Positions 36,713 through 45,227 of a stretch of 64,000 bases of DNA are shown in pieces. Numbering within the stretch: the first letter of the stretch is position 1; every line of letters starts with the position of its first letter. The position numbers and the translations under genes are program-made. The notes under the pieces were generated by a model, which searched no databases, was not told the DNA's origin, and worked only from the letters and a program-made list of their open reading frames with translations. Source of the stretch: Candidatus Marithrix sp. (GTDB lineage Bacteria > Pseudomonadota > Gammaproteobacteria > Beggiatoales > Beggiatoaceae); contig JADGDS010000004.1 in assembly GCA_016744775.1 (NCBI GenBank), positions 124,001-188,000 on the forward strand, in the 5' to 3' direction.

Positions 36713-38367
36713 TGGATAGTCAATTATGGGCTGCTTCTATGCTGATGTTGCCGCTGATTGCAGCAATTTTGATTTTTATTTTTGGACGCTATAGTGAACG
36801 AGTTTTGGTTCCACTCACTATTATTGCTATGTCAATTAGCTTGTGGAATTTATTTCTACAGGTATGGACAAATGGGATGCAATCTTATCCTATTGCAAAT
36901 TGGGATACTCCTTTGGGAGTTGAGTTATATGTCGATGGTTTAAGTATAGCAATGTTAATAATGACGTTTATTATAAATGTTTGTGTCAGTGTTTATGCTT
37001 TCAAGTATTTTGCATGTTTTGAAGAACAAACTAATTGGTCTATAAAAACTCCTGATAGAAATACTAAAGCACTTTCACAGACTAAGACTGAGCATGTTGC
37101 TTTACCATCTTCATACAAAGAAGAAAAAGAAAATCAATTAGTTGTAGTGGAAGAAAATGACTATTTGCCTAGTAATGATGTGGAAGAAGCAGTTACGGTA
37201 ACTACCAAACGTAATCCAAGGGCGTTTCCAAAAGGTCAGGCTAATTTCTTGTTTTGGCCATTGTGGTTATTACTTTGGGGCGGGCTAAATGCTTTGTTTT
37301 TATCTTCAAATTTATTTAGTTTTTATGTGACTTTAGAAATACTTACTTTGGCATCAGTACCTATGATTGTATTAAGTAATACTGTATTGGCATTGAATGC
37401 CGCTATGCGTTATTTGTTCATTGCGGTATTTGCTTCAATAGTTTATTTATTAGCTATTGTGTTTTTATATGGTGTTGTTGGAAGTTTGGATATTCAATCA
37501 TTGGCATTAGAATTAAGATCAGGAGCCACTATCTGGATGGCTATATTTTTGATTTTAATAGCATTGATTATTAAATCAGGAGTTATACCCTTTTGGTTGG
37601 TATCTACTATTTCCAATGCTCCAATACCTGTGGCAATTTTATTAGTTGCTCTTGTAATAAAAGCAGCATTTTATATTTTGTTACGTGTATGGTTTGAAGT
37701 ACTTCCAAATGAAATTCTGGGTTTAGTGTCACAATTAGTAGGTTTAATAGCGGCGGTAATTATTATTTGGGCATCATGGCAAGCTTTACAACAACGGCGA
37801 TTAATAGGATTATTAGCTTATGCTACAGTTGCACAAGCGGCTTATTTATTATTAATATTTCCTTTAGCTAATGGAATTACTGATAGTTGGAGTTTTGATG
37901 CTTGGCAGGCTGGTATTTATTTAAGTATTTCTCATGCTTTTGTATTAGCGGCACTGTTTATGGTGGCTGGGCATATATTATATATTGTCAATTCAGATTT
38001 TCTACATGGAATGCAAGGAGTGGGAAGAATTTCTCCACTGACGTTAATAACATTTAGTATTGCTGGATTGTGTCTAATTGCTTTGCCATCCATATTAGTT
38101 GATGCTATATGGCAAAGTGGGCAATGGTGGTGGCTTATAGTTATTATAATAGGAATGTTATTAACAACTGCTTATATATTTAAAGTGTTAATTCTCTTGT
38201 TTACAAAACTAGATGATCCTGTTAAACATGAAGGCGGTTTAGCATTATCAATGATATTGATTCCATTATTATTGTCTATAATTGCTTTAAGTATGGGATT
38301 CTTTGATGGTGAAATATCACGTGTATTAGCAATGGAATCTCCTTTTGGGGAAGTTAATCGTAATTAA
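36709..38367 (+). CDS. MrpD/MnhD-like proton-conducting antiporter subunit
   Basis: 552 residues with 14 or so helices, of the NuoN/MrpD family. Helix motifs include FYVTLEILTLASVPMIVLSN with the conserved glutamate, IALIIKSGVIPFWLVSTI with the conserved lysine, and ISHAFVLAALFMVAGHIL. A hydrophilic stretch of about 80 residues (from about 105 to 180, including KEEKENQLVVVEEND) interrupts the N-terminal helices and is unusual for the family. MrpA, MrpE, MrpF and MrpG are not nearby, so this is a partial or variant Mrp-type complex. Na+/H+ exchange or coupling to a redox enzyme are both possible. Confidence 0.85.
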   Translation: MMDSQLWAASMLMLPLIAAILIFIFGRYSERVLVPLTIIAMSISLWNLFLQVWTNGMQSYPIANWDTPLGVELYVDGLSIAMLIMTFIINVCVSVYAFKYFACFEEQTNWSIKTPDRNTKALSQTKTEHVALPSSYKEEKENQLVVVEENDYLPSNDVEEAVTVTTKRNPRAFPKGQANFLFWPLWLLLWGGLNALFLSSNLFSFYVTLEILTLASVPMIVLSNTVLALNAAMRYLFIAVFASIVYLLAIVFLYGVVGSLDIQSLALELRSGATIWMAIFLILIALIIKSGVIPFWLVSTISNAPIPVAILLVALVIKAAFYILLRVWFEVLPNEILGLVSQLVGLIAAVIIIWASWQALQQRRLIGLLAYATVAQAAYLLLIFPLANGITDSWSFDAWQAGIYLSISHAFVLAALFMVAGHILYIVNSDFLHGMQGVGRISPLTLITFSIAGLCLIALPSILVDAIWQSGQWWWLIVIIIGMLLTTAYIFKVLILLFTKLDDPVKHEGGLALSMILIPLLLSIIALSMGFFDGEISRVLAMESPFGEVNRN

Positions 38368-38371
38368 GATT

Positions 38372-38404
38372 AAACCTGACAGGTTTTTAAAACCTGTCAG
38401 GTTT
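38372..38404. repeat. Short inverted repeat, family A (copy 3)
   Basis: The 33-bp palindrome aaacctgacaggtttttaaa plus complement, identical to copy 1. It lies between the convergent antiporter operon and DUF29 gene, consistent with bidirectional termination. Confidence 0.85.
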
Positions 38405-38414
38405 GGTTTAAAAT

Positions 38415-38867
38415 TCAATTAACATCACTACTTTCAGGAAAAAAATCTACTTCCAGCATTTCTTCAAGTGAAAATGGACATTGTTTGGGAAATTTGTTCT
38501 TATTTATACCTGTTTCGTTTTCCGCGCTTAATTTTGCTTTTTCATAAGCACTCATAATTTTATTTTCAATTTCATAACGTAAACTAGGACTTTCTTCAAT
38601 AAGTTCTTTAATATCAAGTCGTTGAGTTAAAATAGTGTTTTTCCAACTTCTTGATCTTTTTATAGATTGAAATTTCCATTTCAAAAGATGGGAAATTAAT
38701 ACAGCTAAACGACTGAGTAATTCCCTTTTTTCGCGTTTACCCATAGATTCCAATTCCTCTGCAATATATTCAGTGTCTATTTCTGTGAATTGTTTGTTAC
38801 GAATTAACATGGCATTTTTCATCAGCCACGCATAAAAATCTTTATCATATTCAGCTGTAATTTCCAT
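38415..38867 (-). CDS. DUF29 family protein
   Basis: 150 residues. It has the DUF29 pattern: YDKDFYAWLMKNAMLIRNKQ, then IAEELESMGKREKRELLSRL, LISHLLKWKFQ and RSRSWKNTILTQR. The family is common in cyanobacteria and large-genome proteobacteria, often in multiple copies near mobile DNA. Function is unknown. Confidence 0.9.
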   Translation of the reverse strand: MEITAEYDKDFYAWLMKNAMLIRNKQFTEIDTEYIAEELESMGKREKRELLSRLAVLISHLLKWKFQSIKRSRSWKNTILTQRLDIKELIEESPSLRYEIENKIMSAYEKAKLSAENETGINKNKFPKQCPFSLEEMLEVDFFPESSDVN

Positions 38868-38878
38868 GATTTCAGTTA

Positions 38879-39250
38879 TTATAAAATAGGTTCTTGATCA
38901 AAATCATCAGGAAGTGATGGTTTTGGATTTTTGCGTTTTCCAATTTTTACATCGCCCTCGATTTTTTTTAGTAGTTGATTGTTATCAAATACTAAAGTAA
39001 GATGACGTTGTTGAGGCTTCTTATAAGCTGGTTGTATTATATATATATAATCCCATCTATTTTGATGGAATGTATCCATTATTAATGGTGTACCCATAAT
39101 AAATTTTACTTTATGTGCTGGCATCTTTAATTCCAATTGATCCAGCATTTCTTGGGTAACTAAATTTCCTTGTTGAATATCTATTCTATGTAAGCTGCAA
39201 CTTAATAAACTAATAGTTAGTGCATATAAAAGAAAAAATTTATGTATCAT
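38879..39250 (-). CDS. bamE: Outer membrane assembly lipoprotein BamE
   Basis: A 123-residue lipoprotein subunit of the BAM complex. The lipobox is LLSCSL after a short signal peptide, and the SmpA/OmlA core reads IDIQQGNLVTQEMLDQLELK, VKFIMGTPLIMDTFHQNRWD and LTLVFDNNQLLKKIEGD. Divergent from fur, as in most gammaproteobacteria. Confidence 0.95.
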   Translation of the reverse strand: MIHKFFLLYALTISLLSCSLHRIDIQQGNLVTQEMLDQLELKMPAHKVKFIMGTPLIMDTFHQNRWDYIYIIQPAYKKPQQRHLTLVFDNNQLLKKIEGDVKIGKRKNPKPSLPDDFDQEPIL

Positions 39251-39279
39251 AAATATATTAAATCAATTAAAATAAAGCT

Positions 39280-39693
39280 ATGGAAAGTAAAAACCTTAAA
39301 AGTGTTGGATTAAAAGCCACTTTGCCGCGACTAAGAATACTCCAATTATTAGAGAATAATACTCAACGTCATATGAGTGCTGAGGATATTTATAAATCCT
39401 TATTAGACGCTGGAGAAGATGTTGGCTTAGCTACAGTTTATCGTGTCTTAACACAATTTGAAACCGCAGAGTTAGTGGTTCGTCATCATTTTGAAAATGG
39501 TATTTCTGTATTTGAATTAAATGATGGTAAACATCATGATCATTTATTGTGTATTAAATGTGGTCAAATTGTAGAATTTGTTGATGCTGAGATTGAAAAA
39601 CGACAAGAGGCTATCGCTAAAAAGCATAAGTTTGAGATCACTGATCATTGTTTATATATATATGGTATATGCCCTGATTGTAAAAAAGCGTGA
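39280..39693 (+). CDS. fur: Ferric uptake regulator
   Basis: Iron-responsive repressor, 137 residues. Winged helix with LATVYRVLTQFETAELV, metal-binding HHDHLLC, and two cysteine pairs CIKC and CPDC. Only 29 bases separate its start from bamE, so the two promoters overlap. I do not see a convincing Fur box there. Confidence 0.97.
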   Translation: MESKNLKSVGLKATLPRLRILQLLENNTQRHMSAEDIYKSLLDAGEDVGLATVYRVLTQFETAELVVRHHFENGISVFELNDGKHHDHLLCIKCGQIVEFVDAEIEKRQEAIAKKHKFEITDHCLYIYGICPDCKKA

Positions 39694-39708
39694 ACATATT
39701 CACGCTTT
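39686..39708. terminator. Bidirectional terminator between fur and the PfkB kinase gene
   Basis: The stem aaagcgtgaa / ttcacgcttt (loop cat-like) lies over the fur stop codon. It is flanked by A residues before and T residues after, suiting both convergent genes. Confidence 0.8.
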
Positions 39709-39714
39709 ATTTAA

Positions 39715-40647
39715 TTAGAAATTATAGGCAAAATTTTCTTTAAAATTTTGTTTAAAATCTTCTAAGCTAAATGTGTGATTTTGGGTACCGTGATGTTCTA
39801 CTTTTATTGCACCCATCAATGATGCGATTCGCCCTGTAGTTTTCCAATCAAAATCATTCATTAATCCATATAACAAACCGCCGCGAAAAGCATCACCACA
39901 ACCGGTAGGGTCTTTTGCTTCATTTACTTTGGCGGCAGGAATTTCATAAATGGTGTCAGCAGTATAAATTATAGCACCTTCAGCACCTTTAGTGATAATT
40001 AAAGCTTGTACTTGTTCAGCTACTTGTTCTGGTGTAAAGCCAGTACGTTCTTGTATTAATTGCCATTCATAATCATTAACAATCACCCAACTTGCCTGTT
40101 TAATAAACAATTTTAAATCATTACCATCAAACATAGGCAAACCTTGCCCGGGATCAAAGATAAAAGGAATATCCGCATCTACAAATTGTTGCGCATGTTC
40201 CAACATCCCGTCACGCCCATCAGGAGAAACTATACCAATAGTCACATCTTCAGCTTGAGATACTTTATTGTGCTGAGAAAAATTCATTGCACCCGGATGA
40301 AATGCGGTTATTTGATTATCATCCATATCTGTAGTAATAAATGCTTGCCCTGTATAATTATCATTTATAGTTGTGATATGTGTACGTGGAATACCACATT
40401 TATCCATCCATTCAGCATAAGATGTAAAATCTTTACCAACTGTAGCCATTGGTAAGGCATCACCGCCTAACAGGTTGAGATTATAAGCAATATTACCAGC
40501 ACAACCGCCAAATTCACGACGTAAATCGGGTACCAAAAATGATACATTGAGAATATGTACTTGATCTGGCAAAATATGGTGTTTAAATTTATCTTTAAAT
40601 ACCATAATGGTATCAAATGCAAATGAGCCGCAAATTAAGGCAGACAT
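39715..40647 (-). CDS. PfkB-family sugar/nucleoside kinase
   Basis: 310 residues of the ribokinase/PfkB superfamily, probably an adenosine- or sugar-kinase. The substrate region is FGGCAGNIAYNLNLLGGDAL and the catalytic/anion-hole motif DPTGCGDAFRGGLLYG, with the final aspartate as base. The substrate cannot be told; bacterial proteins of this length and N-terminus (SALICGSFAFDTIM) are commonly annotated as adenosine kinase or carbohydrate kinase. Confidence 0.88.
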   Translation of the reverse strand: MSALICGSFAFDTIMVFKDKFKHHILPDQVHILNVSFLVPDLRREFGGCAGNIAYNLNLLGGDALPMATVGKDFTSYAEWMDKCGIPRTHITTINDNYTGQAFITTDMDDNQITAFHPGAMNFSQHNKVSQAEDVTIGIVSPDGRDGMLEHAQQFVDADIPFIFDPGQGLPMFDGNDLKLFIKQASWVIVNDYEWQLIQERTGFTPEQVAEQVQALIITKGAEGAIIYTADTIYEIPAAKVNEAKDPTGCGDAFRGGLLYGLMNDFDWKTTGRIASLMGAIKVEHHGTQNHTFSLEDFKQNFKENFAYNF

Positions 40648-40717
40648 ATTAACTCTCTTTGAATTAAAATAATTGTATTAAACAACTATCATACCATTTT
40701 ACTACGAGGTAATTATA

Positions 40718-41077
40718 ATGAAATATAAAAATTTAAAAGCATCTATTATTGTAAGTATATTATTAGGATTAGCTTCTTGTAATGGAGAAGATGATCCTAA
40801 ATCAGAAATTCTGGAAGATGCGGATAATCCATCAGAAGAAAACGTTTTATCTATTGATCAAATTAAAAATTCTCAAGAAGAGTTTTTAGTGAAAGAAATT
40901 GATAATCCAGATGATGAAAAAGAACCTGAAGTGCCTGATGAGCCTGAATTAGATAAGGATGAGGCTGAAACTGCAAATGAAGTTGAGGCTGAAACTGCAA
41001 ATGAAGTTGAAGATGATGATGATGAAACTGAAGAAGATGACATTGAAGAAGATGCAACAGAAGATGAAGTCAAATGA
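40718..41077 (+). CDS. Acidic lipoprotein, N-terminal part of an interrupted gene
   Basis: 119 residues: lipoprotein signal ending LGLASC, then an almost purely acidic low-complexity linker rich in Asp, Glu and Pro. ATG with GAGG 9 bases upstream. The TGA at 41075-41077 is in the same frame as the peptidase-like segment that follows without any further in-frame stop to 41566, so this was probably one lipoprotein with a C39-like peptidase domain. It contains a 24-bp tandem duplication at 40961-41008. It may still be made as a short acidic lipoprotein. Confidence 0.75.
   Translation: MKYKNLKASIIVSILLGLASCNGEDDPKSEILEDADNPSEENVLSIDQIKNSQEEFLVKEIDNPDDEKEPEVPDEPELDKDEAETANEVEAETANEVEDDDDETEEDDIEEDATEDEVK
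40961..41008 (+). repeat. Tandem 24-bp duplication in the acidic linker
   Basis: Two exact copies of gaggctgaaactgcaaatga plus agtt in a row, encoding EAETANEV twice. In-frame expansion of a flexible linker. Confidence 0.9.
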
Positions 41078-41566
41078 AATTCATTATCAATTTTTCCAAT
41101 TTATTTACAAAATGATTCACGTTGGAAAAATGATACAGTTGGTGGTAGCCAACAAACTTTAGGAGCAGTTGGTTGTACTGTCTGTTGTGTGAGTATGTCA
41201 CTCGCACATCATGGTATAGATATTCCTCCTAATTTATTAAATGATTTGTTGAAAGCCAATAATGGTTACACTAAACGAGGCTGGTTGAAATGGAATTCAG
41301 TCTCAAAAATAACTAATGGGCGCATTTATTTTGATATTTTAAATGGATCAAATACTGCTGTAATTGATAATGCACTCAAAGCTAAACAACCAGTTATAGC
41401 CAAAATAGTACTTTATGGATTTTTTACTCATTGGGTATTAATAGTTGGCAAAGTAGGATCAGATTATTTAGTTAAGGATCCTTTGGGTGATGGTAAATCA
41501 CTTAAGCGATTATCTCACTATAAAACTAAAATTTACGCTATTAGAATTATGAGAACAAACAATTAA
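41078..41566 (+). pseudogene. C39-like peptidase domain, separated from its lipoprotein by an in-frame TGA
   Basis: The frame continues from the acidic lipoprotein past TGA and encodes LQNDSRWKNDTVGGSQQTLG, then GCTVCCVSMSLAHHGI with the likely catalytic cysteine, FTHWVLIVGKVG with the catalytic histidine, and VKDPLGDG with the third residue. This is a complete papain-like (C39_2 type) domain. There is no ATG, GTG or TTG before the cysteine motif; the first in-frame ATG (41189) would drop it. So the gene is either a nonsense pseudogene, a stop read-through product, or a sequencing error. The stop overlaps the purC start by one base. Confidence 0.72.
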
Positions 41567-42441
41567 TGCCTATTTTTAACTCTGAATTACAGAGTCTTCC
41601 TTTAATTAAACGTGGTAAAGTCCGTGATATTTATGCGGTTGATGATCAGCATATGTTAATTGTTGCCACTGATCGTTTATCTGCATTTGATGTAATTTTA
41701 CCTAATCCTATTCCTGATAAAGGCGCGGTATTAACGGCAGTATCAAATTTTTGGTTTGATTTTACTGAGTCTTTAATTGCTAATCATCGTAGCAACTCTA
41801 TTAAATTAGAAGATGTTTTATCAGCTGATGAATATCAGGCTGTAAAACAACAAGCGATAATTGTGAAAAAGTTAAAACCATTACCAATCGAAGCCATTGT
41901 TAGAGGTTATTTAGTCGGATCAGGTTGGAAAGACTACAAACATAGTGGTGGTATTTCTGGTATTATGTTACCAGAGGGTTTACAACTAGCGGATAAATTA
42001 TCTACAGCAATTTATACTCCCTCAAGTAAGGCGGCTGTTGGTGAACATGATGAAAATATTAATTTTTCATCATGTTGTGATTTAATTGGTAAACAGTTAG
42101 CAGAACAAATCCGTGATATTAGTCTGGAAATTTATCATCGCGCTAGTGATTATGCTTTAAAACGCGGCATAATTATTGCGGATACGAAATTTGAATTTGG
42201 TTTAGATGAAAATAATCAATTAGTTTTAATTGATGAAGTCTTGACACCAGATTCTTCACGTTTCTGGCCGGTGGATCAATATCAAGTGGGTATTAGCCCA
42301 CCGAGTTTTGATAAACAATTTGTACGTGATTATTTAGAAACTTTAGATTGGAATAAAAAGCCACCCGCGCCTGAATTACCTTCAAATATTATTGAAAAAA
42401 CAGCGGCAAAATATCGGGAGGCACAACAACGTTTAATATAA
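41566..42441 (+). CDS. purC: SAICAR synthetase
   Basis: Phosphoribosylaminoimidazole-succinocarboxamide synthase, step 7 of purine synthesis. 291 residues, the longer form. Motifs: GKVRDIYAV (ATP loop), ATDRLSAFDVILP, EAIVRGYLVGSGWKDYK, GIIIADTKFEFGLDE and DEVLTPDSSRFW. Followed after one base by the transglycosylase gene. Confidence 0.97.
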   Translation: MPIFNSELQSLPLIKRGKVRDIYAVDDQHMLIVATDRLSAFDVILPNPIPDKGAVLTAVSNFWFDFTESLIANHRSNSIKLEDVLSADEYQAVKQQAIIVKKLKPLPIEAIVRGYLVGSGWKDYKHSGGISGIMLPEGLQLADKLSTAIYTPSSKAAVGEHDENINFSSCCDLIGKQLAEQIRDISLEIYHRASDYALKRGIIIADTKFEFGLDENNQLVLIDEVLTPDSSRFWPVDQYQVGISPPSFDKQFVRDYLETLDWNKKPPAPELPSNIIEKTAAKYREAQQRLI

Positions 42442-42442
42442 A

Positions 42443-42940
42443 ATGAAATTTTATGTAATATTATTAATAATATCAAGCACTTTAATAGGATGTGCGAGCC
42501 AAACTCCACAGAAAATGGCACCACCTATTAAATATAATCATTCAGGTAGTTATTTGCATATATTAGCCCGTCAAGCTGCTACTGATTATGGTATTGATCA
42601 TCGACTTTTTTATGCTTTAATTAAACAAGAGTCTGCTTGGAAACCTGATGCTATTTCTCCAGCAGGAGCTAGAGGATTAACTCAAATAATGCCTCGTACT
42701 GGTATGGGTGAATGTGGTTTAGAACCTGAAGTTCTATTAGATCCATATTATAACCTTTATTGTGGTGCTTATTATTTTAGTAAATTATTAAGACGCTTTA
42801 AAGATGTAAAACTAGCTTTAGCCGCATATAATAGTGGTCCAACGCGGGTTGCGCGATTGGGCAGGGTGCCTCGCATACGTGAAACACAACGTTATGTGAG
42901 ACGGATTATGGCAAGTTGGAATCAAAGTAAAACTTTATAG
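42443..42940 (+). CDS. Lytic transglycosylase lipoprotein (SLT domain)
   Basis: 165 residues. Lipobox LIGCAS. The SLT core has the catalytic glutamate in IKQESAWKPDAISPAGARGL, then TQIMP and LALAAYNSGPTRV. It cleaves peptidoglycan between MurNAc and GlcNAc in the periplasm. Overlaps the convergent FHA gene by 6 bases. Confidence 0.93.
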   Translation: MKFYVILLIISSTLIGCASQTPQKMAPPIKYNHSGSYLHILARQAATDYGIDHRLFYALIKQESAWKPDAISPAGARGLTQIMPRTGMGECGLEPEVLLDPYYNLYCGAYYFSKLLRRFKDVKLALAAYNSGPTRVARLGRVPRIRETQRYVRRIMASWNQSKTL

Positions 42941-43378
42941 ACGTTTAAATGACATTGGTATTTCACCCAATACCAATGTTTCACCTGATTTTACCTGTAA
43001 TTTTTTAAATGGCTTTATGGCTTCATTATTTATCCATGAACCATTTAGTGAATTTAAGTCTTCTATATATAAGTCATTTCCAATACTGCTAATTCGTGCA
43101 TGACGAAGCGAGAGGCTGTCATTATTAATTAGTAATTCACTTAGTCTCGCAGAACGACCAATAGTTATACCTAATTTAACTGCATTTAGTTGAGCATCAC
43201 TAATTTTCCATTCAATCTCAGCACTTGATATTAGCCAACCATCTTTAGTAATAGGATTCTTTGCTGATTTTCTGATAATTTTAGATGATTCAAAATATTT
43301 GTTTATATAAACAATAATTGTTATTAACAATATAGCAGTAATAGCTATTTCTATATAGTAATTAGACAATATAAACAT
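42935..43378 (-). CDS. Membrane-anchored FHA-domain protein
   Basis: 147 residues: one N-terminal membrane helix (about 7-26), then a linker and an FHA phosphothreonine-binding domain with ITIGRSARLSELLI, LSLRHARISS and LYIEDLNSLNGSWIN. It binds phosphothreonine partners in known family members; no kinase gene is nearby. Confidence 0.9.
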   Translation of the reverse strand: MFILSNYYIEIAITAILLITIIVYINKYFESSKIIRKSAKNPITKDGWLISSAEIEWKISDAQLNAVKLGITIGRSARLSELLINNDSLSLRHARISSIGNDLYIEDLNSLNGSWINNEAIKPFKKLQVKSGETLVLGEIPMSFKRL

Positions 43379-43474
43379 AGTATGATTTGATATAATAATA
43401 ATTTACTTGCTTTGGAAGTTAATTTAAACCATGAATTTTCTTCCATATAATTAATCCCTTTAGAAAAGTAAATT

Positions 43475-43816
43475 ATGAAATTTCTTACCTCTTTATTATT
43501 AATATTTTTTATTTTAAACGTTCAATATACAAAAGCTGATGATAATTTTCAAGAACATATTTATCATGTTGCTTATCAAAAATGGTATGTTGTTTTAGGG
43601 CGTTATTCAAAAAATAAACATGGCTATAAATCTGCTTATGCTCTTCGTTATAAATTAAGAAGATATGGACATAGTAATGTCAAAATTAAAAACACTAATT
43701 CTTATAATGGTTTAATTATTGTGACTATGGGTCCATTTTTTAATCAAAGAAAAGCGTTAGCACAACGCAATGCTGTTAAACATTTTGTATTACATGCTTA
43801 TATAAAACAATTTTAA
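43475..43816 (+). CDS. Secreted SPOR-like protein
   Basis: 113 residues with a signal peptide (MKFLTSLLLIFFILNVQYTKA). The mature part, YVVLGRYSKNKHGYKSAYAL and VTMGPFFNQRKALAQRNAV, has the SPOR strand-helix-strand pattern that binds denuded peptidoglycan glycans. Positioned 1 base before the CobB-like gene and near a lytic transglycosylase. Confidence 0.7.
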   Translation: MKFLTSLLLIFFILNVQYTKADDNFQEHIYHVAYQKWYVVLGRYSKNKHGYKSAYALRYKLRRYGHSNVKIKNTNSYNGLIIVTMGPFFNQRKALAQRNAVKHFVLHAYIKQF

Positions 43817-43817
43817 T

Positions 43818-45167
43818 ATGTCGAATATCCTTATATCTGCCGCTCATAAATCTTCTGGTAAAACCACAATTAGTATAGGTTTATGTGCGGCTTTAACTGC
43901 ACGTAAATTTATAATTCAAGCTTTTAAAAAAGGTCCAGATTATATTGATCCTTTATGGTTAAGTCAAGCCACTAAACGCCCTTGTCATAATTTAGATTTT
44001 TATACCATGACTTCGGATGAAATTAAACACAGTTTTACTCATTATAGTCAAACTGCTAATTTATCTATCATTGAAGGCAATAAAGGTTTATATGATGGTA
44101 TGGATTTGGATGGTAGTAATAGTAATGCCGCTTTGGCACATTTAGTTGATGCGCCGGTTATTTTGGTTATTGATACTCAGGGTATTACGCGCGGTGTTGC
44201 TCCTCTGATTTTGGGTTATAAGATGTTTGATCAAAACATTTCTATTGCCGGTGTGATTTTTAATCAGGTAGGGGGAGAGCGTCATGAAAATAAGTTAAGA
44301 GCTGCTGTTGAGTATTATACTGATGTGCCAGTTATTGGCGCAGTTAGACGTAATAAAGATTTACAGATTAAGGAACGACATTTAGGCTTAATGCCTAGCA
44401 ATGAGGATCAACAGGCGCAGTTAAGAATTCAAACTATTGCGCAAGCTATTGAGGAACAAGTAAATTTAGATAGGTTACTTGAAATTGTGCCGCCTGTTGA
44501 GGCTAAAAATACAGTATCAACAACAACAATAACAACAGATATTAAAATAGGTATTATTCGTGATGCGGCTTTTGGTTTTTATTATCAAGGTGATTTAGAG
44601 GCTTTAGAGGCGGCTGGTGCTGAATTAGTATTTATTGATGCTTTACGAGATTCACATTTGCCAGTAGTTGATGGTTTATTTATTGGCGGTGGTTTTCCTG
44701 AAGAAAAAATGGAAATTTTAGCTAATAATCTGAGTTTGAAACAAGACATTTATGAAGCTGTAGAAAAAGAAATGCCCGTTTATGCTGAATGTGGAGGCTT
44801 GATGTATTTAGCGCGTCGATTAACATGGCGCGATAAAACTTGTGAAATGGTAGGAGCATTGCCTTTTGATACTATAATGCAACAACGCCCAGTGGGGCGT
44901 GGTTATGTACATTTACGTGAAACTGAAAATGGATTATGGGAGCAAGGCAAACAAGCAGAATTTTATGCTCATGAATTTCATTATTCTAAACCAGTAAATA
45001 TACCTACAAATCTAAAATATGCCTATGAAGTGATACGTGGACATGGTTTAGATGGTCATAATGATGGTATAGTTTATAAAAATACGCTGGCTAGCTATGT
45101 TCATTTGCGCGATGTTGAAAATAATCGTTGGGCTGGGCGATTTGTGGAGTTTGTGCGTAAATGTTAA
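43818..45167 (+). CDS. Cobyrinate a,c-diamide synthase-like amidase (CobB/CbiA or DsrN)
   Basis: 449 residues. An N-terminal P-loop dethiobiotin-synthetase-like domain (HKSSGKTTISIGLCAAL, KKGPDYIDPLWL) and a C-terminal glutaminase domain (YAECGGLMYLARRLTW with the nucleophile cysteine, and EFHYS). Such enzymes amidate cobyrinate in B12 synthesis; in sulfur oxidisers a close relative, DsrN, amidates sirohaem for the Dsr system. No other cobalamin or dsr gene is in the window, so I leave the choice open. Its 3' end is duplicated at 46460-46515. Confidence 0.9.
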   Translation: MSNILISAAHKSSGKTTISIGLCAALTARKFIIQAFKKGPDYIDPLWLSQATKRPCHNLDFYTMTSDEIKHSFTHYSQTANLSIIEGNKGLYDGMDLDGSNSNAALAHLVDAPVILVIDTQGITRGVAPLILGYKMFDQNISIAGVIFNQVGGERHENKLRAAVEYYTDVPVIGAVRRNKDLQIKERHLGLMPSNEDQQAQLRIQTIAQAIEEQVNLDRLLEIVPPVEAKNTVSTTTITTDIKIGIIRDAAFGFYYQGDLEALEAAGAELVFIDALRDSHLPVVDGLFIGGGFPEEKMEILANNLSLKQDIYEAVEKEMPVYAECGGLMYLARRLTWRDKTCEMVGALPFDTIMQQRPVGRGYVHLRETENGLWEQGKQAEFYAHEFHYSKPVNIPTNLKYAYEVIRGHGLDGHNDGIVYKNTLASYVHLRDVENNRWAGRFVEFVRKC

Positions 45168-45169
45168 TT

Positions 45170-45202
45170 AGACCTGTCAGGTTTTGGAAACCTGACAGGT
45201 CT
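45170..45202. repeat. Short inverted repeat, family A (copy 4)
   Basis: The palindrome agacctgtcaggttttggaa plus complement, 2 bases after the cobB-like stop, followed by ctttcg. The copy at 46529-46561 is likewise followed by ctttcg, so the repeat seems to belong to the duplicated gene-end segment. Confidence 0.85.
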
Positions 45203-45227
45203 TTCGGCGGGGTATAATTCACTTATT

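Noticed and set aside
41075..41077. TGA as a selenocysteine codon
   Set aside because: It lies in a linker rather than an active site, no SECIS-like hairpin is apparent just after it, and no selenocysteine genes are in the window.
40863..41162. Open frames on both strands, rich in Ser, His/Leu or Met/Lys
   Set aside because: They are other-frame readings of the low-complexity acidic linker, with no ribosome sites or family similarity.
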